From Candidatus Segatella intestinihominis (GTDB taxonomy: Bacteria > Bacteroidota > Bacteroidia > Bacteroidales > Bacteroidaceae): 10,037 bases of DNA. Position numbers and translations under genes: made by a program. Under the pieces are notes generated by a model. The model was not told where the DNA came from. It saw only the letters and a program-made list of their open reading frames with translations, and searched no databases. Within the stretch, counting starts at the first letter, position 1. Every line of letters starts with the position of its first letter. Location of the stretch: positions 1 through 10,037 of the forward strand of contig URLG01000091.1 in the NCBI GenBank assembly GCA_900548535.1, in the 5' to 3' direction. This document shows, one piece after another, positions 6,701 through 10,037 of this stretch.

Positions 6701-8260
6701 TTCGACCTCAAGAACGTGAACCCTAAGGCTGCCATCTCTGTCAAGCTTGTGGCTGAGAGTGGTGTGGGTACCATCGCTGCCGGTGTGGCTAAGGCGAAGG
6801 CCGACCTCATCGTTATCTCTGGTGCCGAGGGTGGTACGGGTGCCAGCCCAGCATCTAGTATGCGATTCGCTGGTATCTCTCCTGAGATAGGACTCTCCGA
6901 GACCCAGCAGACCTTGGTGAAGAACGGTCTTCGTGGACAGGTTCGCCTCCAGGTGGATGGTCAGTTGAAGAGTGGTCGTGATGTCATCTTGATGGCATTG
7001 CTCGGTGCTGAGGAGTTCAGCTTTGGTACTGCAGCCCTCATCGTATTGGGCTGTGTGATGATGCGTAAATGTAATTTGAATACCTGTCCTATGGGCGTGG
7101 CAACACAGGATCCTAAGCTCCGTGCCCACTTCCGTGGTAGCTATAAGTACCTCATCAATTACTTCCGCTTTATGGCAGAGGAGGTACGTGAGTACTTGGC
7201 TGAGATGGGTTATACATCTTTGAATGATATCATTGGTCATACCGAACTCATCGTTCGCAAGAGTGCTGCCGAGGTATTGCTTACTGAGGGCGAGAATACT
7301 CTGGAGCCAGAGGTGGCTAAGAGCATTGAGGAGAAGGCTGACTTGCTCGACTTCTCTCGTCTTTTGCATCGTGAGGCTGGTCATGGTTCTCTCTACCATA
7401 CCACCGCCCAGATTCATGATCTCGACAATGTGCTCGACCAGCAGTTGATTCGTGGTGCTCAGAGTGCCATCGAGAAGCAGGAAGAGGTGAACCTCGACTT
7501 CGCCATCAAGAATACCGACCGTGCCGCTGGTGCTATGCTCAGCGGTTTGATAGCCGAGAAGTATGGTGAGGCTGGTTTGCCAGACAAGACCGTGAACGTG
7601 AAGTTCAAGGGTTCTGCAGGTCAGAGCTTCGGAGCCTTCTTGGTGAAGGGCGCCGATTTCAAGTTGGAAGGCGAGACCAATGACTATTTCGCTAAGGGTC
7701 TTTCTGGAGGTCGTATTTCCATCCTTCCTCCTATCCGCAGCAATTTCTCTGCCGAGGACAATATCATCGCTGGTAACACAGGTCTCTATGGTGCCACAAG
7801 TGGTGAACTTTACATCAACGGTAAGGTGGGTGAGCGCTTCGGTGTGCGTAACTCGGGTGCCATCGCCGTCATCGAGGGTGCAGGCGACCACTGCTGTGAG
7901 TACATGACCGGTGGACGTGTGGTAGTGCTCGGTGAGACAGGTCGCAACTTTGCCGCTGGTATGAGTGGTGGTGTGGCTTACGTCTGGGACAAGAACCACA
8001 ACTTCGACTACTTCTGTAATATGGATATGGTGGAGATCAACCTCGTCGAGGACAGCACCTATCGCAAGGAGTTGCATGAGTTGATTCGCCAGCACTATCT
8101 CTACACAGGCAGTAAGTTGGCTCGCACCATGCTCGATGATTGGAATCACTACGTAGAGGACTTCATACAGGTAGTGCCAATCGAATACAAGCGAGTACTG
8201 CAGGAAGAGCAAGTAAAGAAGTTGCAGCAGAAGATTGCTGATATGCAGAGAGACTATTAA
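3737..8260 (+). CDS. gltB: Glutamate synthase (GOGAT) large/alpha subunit
   Basis: Large subunit of NADPH-dependent GOGAT: it hydrolyses glutamine, channels ammonia to 2-oxoglutarate and reduces the imine to glutamate with electrons passed from GltD. Domains in order over 1507 residues: a short propeptide (1-14), then Cys15 of C-G-V-G as the class II amidotransferase nucleophile (domain about 15-430, with H-N-G-E-I-N-T); a central linking domain (about 470-760); and an FMN-binding TIM barrel (about 800-1200) with G-A-M-S-F-G-A-L-S and S-G-A-E-G-G-T-G-A-S-P. The 3Fe-4S ligands are Cys1106, Cys1112 and Cys1117 (C-x5-C-x4-C). The C-terminal beta-helix domain is rich in G-x-x-G repeats (about 1250-1480). 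Length is normal and no key residue is missing. It lies 30 bases after asnB without an obvious own promoter, so it should be co-transcribed. Codon use matches asnB and gltD and differs from the lipoprotein gene. Confidence 0.97.
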   Translation: MEKGLYSSAYEHDACGVGMVVNIHGNKSHELVDNALKVLENMRHRGAEGADNKTGDGAGIMLQIPHEFILLQGIPVPEKGKYGTGLVFLPKDEKKQQDILSIMIEEIEREGLQLMHLRNVPTNPDCLGEAALSNEPAIKQLFITGVTDDKVPVFERTLYLIRKRIEKRITDPDFYICSLSNTNIVYKGMLSSLQLRQYYPDLTNSYFTSGLALVHSRFSTNTFPTWSLAQPFRLLCHNGEINTIRGNRGWMKARESVLSSEALGDIREISPIVQPNMSDSASLDNVFEFFVMSGLSLPHAMAVMLPESFNDKNPISEDLKAFYEYHSILMEPWDGPAALLFSDGRFAGGMLDRNGLRPARYTITKNDMMVVASEVGVMDFDPTEIAEKGRLQPGKILLIDTQEGKIYYDGEIKERLATAHPYRQWLNTNRIELEKLRSGRKVENGIENLTRNELEFGFGEEDIDGTIIPMATKGQEPTASMGNDTPLAVLSDQPQIFFNYFRQQFAQVTNPAIDSIRENLVMSLTEYIGRVGSGILNPDESNCKMVRLPHPILTNTQLDILQNIRYKGFNTVKLHMLFETAKGEEGLHEALDNLCKEAEKSVDDGYNYIILSDRGVDETHAAIPSLLAVSAVHHYLIDAGKRVQTALIVESGEIREVMHAALLLGYGASALCPYLTYAVLDDLVKRGKIQEDYHTAEQNYIKAVKKGLFKIMAKMGISTIRSYRGAKIFESIGLSESLLKNYFGTEVSTIGGIGLETIARDAIRLHDKAFAAKKLDFLPSMGQFHYRKDGIKHAWNPETIATLQLATRKGDYELFKKYTHLVDDKQEPIFIRDFFGFRKNPISIDKVEPVEEIVKHFVTGAMSFGALSKEAHEAMALAMNALGARSNTGEGGEDNERFHATVDGISLSSKTKQVASGRFGVTTEYLVNAEEIQIKVAQGAKPGEGGQLPGFKVNEVIAKTRHSIPGISLISPPPHHDIYSIEDLAQLIFDLKNVNPKAAISVKLVAESGVGTIAAGVAKAKADLIVISGAEGGTGASPASSMRFAGISPEIGLSETQQTLVKNGLRGQVRLQVDGQLKSGRDVILMALLGAEEFSFGTAALIVLGCVMMRKCNLNTCPMGVATQDPKLRAHFRGSYKYLINYFRFMAEEVREYLAEMGYTSLNDIIGHTELIVRKSAAEVLLTEGENTLEPEVAKSIEEKADLLDFSRLLHREAGHGSLYHTTAQIHDLDNVLDQQLIRGAQSAIEKQEEVNLDFAIKNTDRAAGAMLSGLIAEKYGEAGLPDKTVNVKFKGSAGQSFGAFLVKGADFKLEGETNDYFAKGLSGGRISILPPIRSNFSAEDNIIAGNTGLYGATSGELYINGKVGERFGVRNSGAIAVIEGAGDHCCEYMTGGRVVVLGETGRNFAAGMSGGVAYVWDKNHNFDYFCNMDMVEINLVEDSTYRKELHELIRQHYLYTGSKLARTMLDDWNHYVEDFIQVVPIEYKRVLQEEQVKKLQQKIADMQRDY

Positions 8261-8384
8261 ATAATTAAGAATTAATAATTAAGAATTAATAATTGCCTGC
8301 CGAGGTTATGGGATGCTATTTCTTTTGGAAGGACTATGGGGCGTATGCCTAATTATTAATTCTTAATTATAAATTATAAATTAA
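8261..8384. repeat. MITE-like AT-rich inverted-repeat element between gltB and gltD
   Basis: The 20-base unit ATAATTAAGAATTAATAATT occurs at 8261-8280 and again, overlapping with a 14-base period, at 8275-8294. Its exact reverse complement is at 8351-8370. The intervening 56 bases are less AT-rich and contain two tiny hairpins, CCT-GCCG-AGG (8297-8306 region) and GGC-GTAT-GCC (8340-8349). After the right arm ATTATAA is repeated at 8366-8372 and 8373-8379. No protein is encoded. The structure resembles a small non-autonomous or palindromic intergenic element. The gap between these two genes is 131 bases against 30 between asnB and gltB, which fits an insertion. As RNA it would form a long A-U stem that could affect gltD translation or mRNA stability. 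No target-site duplication is clear. Confidence 0.6.
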
Positions 8385-8391
8385 AACAGCG

Positions 8392-9735
8392 ATGGGAAAT
8401 CCAAAAGCATTTTTGACTATACCACGCAAGGAAGCGGGTTATAGACCAATTCACGATAGAATCCTCGACTTTGGCGAGGTAGAACAAACATTGAATAGTA
8501 ACGACCGCCGTCAGCAGGCGAGCCGTTGTATGGACTGCGGTGTGCCTTTCTGCCACTGGGCTTGTCCTCTGGGCAACAAGGCTCCTGAGTGGAATGACGC
8601 CCTCTACAAGGGCGACTGGGAGTTGGCTTACCGCCTGCTCAACAGTACCAATGACTTCCCTGAGTTCACAGGTCGTATCTGTCCTGCACTCTGCGAGAAG
8701 GCTTGTGTCCTCAATTTGATGGATCACGAACCTACCACCAACCGTGAGGATGAGTGTGCCATCGTAGAACATGCCTTCCAGGAGGATTATGTGCATGTGG
8801 AGTTGCCTGAGCGCAATGGCAAGACGGTAGCTGTGATTGGTGCAGGTCCTGCCGGATTGGTAGCTGCTAACCAGTTGAATCATAAGGGATATAAGGTAAC
8901 GGTATTTGAGGCTCGTGAGAACGCAGGCGGTCTGTTGAGATATGGTATTCCAAACTTCAAACTCAACAAGATTATCATCGACCGTCGTCTCCATCTCTTG
9001 GAGGAAGAGGGCATCGAGTTCAAATATAATCAGAAAATAGATGTCACCAAGTTGCCAGAGGGCTTCGATGCCTATGTGGTATCTACTGGTACTCCTACAG
9101 CTCGCGACCTGAAGATTCCAGGACGTGAGTTGAAGGGTGTCTATTTCGCCCTCGAACTTCTCTCTCAACAGAACAGAGTGTTGGCAGGCATGGAGTTCTC
9201 CAAGGATGAGCGCGTTACATGCAAGGGCAAGGATGTCTTGGTCATCGGTGGTGGTGATACCGGTTCAGACTGTATCGGTACAGCGCATCGCCAGGGGTGC
9301 AAGAGTGTTACCCAGATTGAGATTATGCCTAAGCCTGTGGAGGGACCAGAGGATCCTAAAAATCCATGGCCTAACTGGCCTCGCACTCTCAAGACCACAT
9401 CCAGCCATGAGGAGGGATGTACTCGCCGTTGGAACATCAACTCCTTGGAGTTCTTGGGTAAGAATGGCAAGTTGACCGGTGTCAAGGTACAGCAGATAGA
9501 CTGGAAGCCAAATCCAGAGGGCGGTCGTCCACTGATGGTACCAGCAGGTGAGCCGGAGATTATCAAGGCTGAGGCAGTGTTCTTGGCAATGGGTTTCTTG
9601 AAACCACAGCAGCCAGAGTTCGCCGAGAACGTGTTCGTGGCAGGTGATGCCGCCAATGGTGCATCTCTCGTAGTACGTGCCATGGCAAGCGGCAGAAAGA
9701 TAGCTGCACAGGTAGATAAGTTCTTAAGCAAATAA
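8392..9735 (+). CDS. gltD: Glutamate synthase (GOGAT) small/beta subunit
   Basis: FAD-dependent NADPH oxidoreductase that feeds electrons to GltB. The N-terminal Fe-S domain (about 1-135) has two cysteine sets, C47-x2-C50-x3-C54-x3-C58 and C97-x3-C101-x3-C105. The FAD Rossmann motif V-I-G-A-G-P-A-G is at 148-155, the NADPH Rossmann motif V-I-G-G-G-D-T-G at 284-291, and the C-terminal FAD-contact motif V-F-V-A-G-D-A-A-N-G-A-S-L-V-V near 419-433. At 447 residues it is somewhat shorter than the roughly 470-480 usual for the family. The difference is at least partly between A-M-G-F-L and V-F-V-A-G-D, where a segment present in proteobacterial GltD is nearly absent; this may be lineage-typical. 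It is the last gene of the operon, 131 bases after gltB across a repeat element, and is followed by a strong terminator. No clear Shine-Dalgarno is present. Confidence 0.95.
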   Translation: MGNPKAFLTIPRKEAGYRPIHDRILDFGEVEQTLNSNDRRQQASRCMDCGVPFCHWACPLGNKAPEWNDALYKGDWELAYRLLNSTNDFPEFTGRICPALCEKACVLNLMDHEPTTNREDECAIVEHAFQEDYVHVELPERNGKTVAVIGAGPAGLVAANQLNHKGYKVTVFEARENAGGLLRYGIPNFKLNKIIIDRRLHLLEEEGIEFKYNQKIDVTKLPEGFDAYVVSTGTPTARDLKIPGRELKGVYFALELLSQQNRVLAGMEFSKDERVTCKGKDVLVIGGGDTGSDCIGTAHRQGCKSVTQIEIMPKPVEGPEDPKNPWPNWPRTLKTTSSHEEGCTRRWNINSLEFLGKNGKLTGVKVQQIDWKPNPEGGRPLMVPAGEPEIIKAEAVFLAMGFLKPQQPEFAENVFVAGDAANGASLVVRAMASGRKIAAQVDKFLSK

Positions 9736-9763
9736 ATTATCGGTTATTTTTAACTATAAGTGT

Positions 9764-9802
9764 AGGGTGGCAGACCTTGTGATGAGGTTTGCTACCCTTT
9801 TT
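9764..9802 (+). terminator. Intrinsic terminator of the asnB-gltB-gltD operon
   Basis: A 14-bp stem pairs 9764-9777 (AGGGTGGCAGACCT) with 9785-9798 (AGGTTTGCTACCCT), with two G-U wobbles and a 7-base loop (TGTGATG). It is followed at once by a T run to 9802. It starts 28 bases after the gltD stop. The opposite strand lacks a T-tract, so it should act only on rightward transcription. Confidence 0.9.
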
Positions 9803-9913
9803 AGTTTTCTTTCTCTTTTACGTTCGCGCGTATATATAATAAGGTGTATTGTAGCCTTAAAACGTACCGAAGTGTTAAAATACTGTTAATTTCCAAACTT
9901 TTTTCTGGAAATA
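9803..9913. other. AT-rich spacer upstream of the rRNA-type promoter
   Basis: No gene is seen here. The stretch just before the promoter is A/T-run-rich, as in upstream activating (UP-like) regions of rRNA promoters. It carries a 7-bp dyad ATTTCCA (9889-9895) / TGGAAAT (9906-9912), directly next to the -33 element, which might bind a regulator. Confidence 0.35.
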
Positions 9914-9945
9914 TTTGGTGGATTGCCGAAAAGTTTATACCTTTG
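9914..9945 (+). promoter_or_regulatory. Strong consensus promoter, probably of a ribosomal RNA operon
   Basis: A -33 TTTG (9914-9917), 20-base spacer and -7 TACCTTTG (9938-9945) match the Bacteroidota consensus at every fixed position, followed by CAC. Transcription should start near 9949-9952. The AT-rich upstream stretch and the boxA-like leader that follows suggest an rRNA operon rather than a protein gene. Confidence 0.75.
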
Positions 9946-9948
9946 CAC

Positions 9949-10037
9949 TCGCTTTTGAGAAATACACTTTCTCTTAGCAACGAAAGAAAGAGTTCTTTGA
10001 AAGATTTTACATAAACAGACAAGTAGTACAAGAAGCG
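9949..10037 (+). ncRNA. Probable 5' leader of a 16S rRNA operon (boxA-like), partial
   Basis: The expected transcript begins with a hairpin GAGAAA-TACAC-TTTCTC (9957-9973). It then carries AGAGTTCTTTGA (9989-10000), which resembles the boxA-like GTTCTTTGA found, as I recall, in leaders of Bacteroidota rRNA operons and thought to recruit the Nus antitermination complex. No plus-strand ATG opens a frame here. The mature 16S rRNA would begin beyond the right edge. The identification rests on leader resemblance and the strong promoter; no rRNA body is in the window. Confidence 0.6.

Noticed and set aside
5741..8212. An 823-codon open frame on the minus strand opposite gltB
   Set aside because: It lies entirely antisense to a clearly genuine gltB, its translation has no recognisable domain, and long antisense frames are expected where codon choice in a strongly coding gene avoids the complements of stop codons.
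8261..8294. Period-14 AT repeats as a CRISPR-like array
   Set aside because: The units overlap with no spacers between them, there are only two, and no cas genes are present; a simple tandem/inverted repeat explains them.
8324..8357. Possible internal promoter for gltD (TTTG at 8324-8327, TAATTATT at 8350-8357)
   Set aside because: The -7 misses key positions of TAnnTTTG and the spacer is 22 bases; A/T-rich repeat DNA yields such partial matches by chance.
8374..9168. A 264-codon minus-strand frame opposite gltD
   Set aside because: Antisense to well-conserved FAD and Fe-S motifs of gltD and without family resemblance.
9801..10031. A 76-codon minus-strand frame at the right edge
   Set aside because: It runs across the consensus rRNA-type promoter and leader on the other strand, has no promoter or recognisable product, and its composition looks like translated non-coding DNA.

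Overview
The window looks like a chromosomal segment from a Bacteroidota species, most likely order Bacteroidales and Prevotella/Segatella-like. Four things point there. Promoter elements fit the Bacteroidota consensus (TTTG, about 19-20 nt, TAnnTTTG) rather than a sigma70 pattern. Most start codons lack a strong Shine-Dalgarno and follow A-rich leaders. A fimbrillin-like/BspA-repeat surface lipoprotein is present. The proteins read as Bacteroidales versions of AsnB, GltB and GltD. The genus call is inference.

Left part (1 to about 1700) is accessory in character. The first 52 bases on the minus strand are the N-terminus of a gene that leaves the window; its 17 visible residues resemble the start of Bacteroidales tyrosine recombinases (integrases), and a full consensus promoter lies just upstream of it. 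Facing the other way is a lipoprotein gene (340-1563) that joins a fimbrillin-like region to a short BspA-type leucine-rich-repeat tail, which stops in mid-repeat. This gene is visibly more AT-rich than the genes that follow. The 355-bp gap after it holds a minus-strand -7-like element, three CTAGC-containing motifs, and the promoter and 5' leader of the next operon.

Central and right part (about 1830 to 9800) is a core nitrogen-assimilation operon: asnB (asparagine synthetase), gltB (GOGAT large subunit) and gltD (GOGAT small subunit), ending at a strong intrinsic terminator (9764-9802). GltB and GltD together convert glutamine plus 2-oxoglutarate into two glutamates. AsnB spends glutamine and ATP to amidate aspartate and also releases glutamate. 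All visible catalytic cysteines, the nucleotide-binding motifs and the Fe-S ligands are present. A 124-bp AT-rich inverted-repeat element, MITE-like in appearance, sits between gltB and gltD.

Right edge (about 9880-10037) carries a strong consensus promoter followed by a leader with a boxA-like GTTCTTTGA, as expected upstream of a 16S rRNA gene just outside the window.

No clearly undescribed system is visible. The points most worth a second look are the integrase/truncated-lipoprotein junction, the repeat element inside the gltB-gltD operon, and the palindrome and repeated motifs upstream of asnB.
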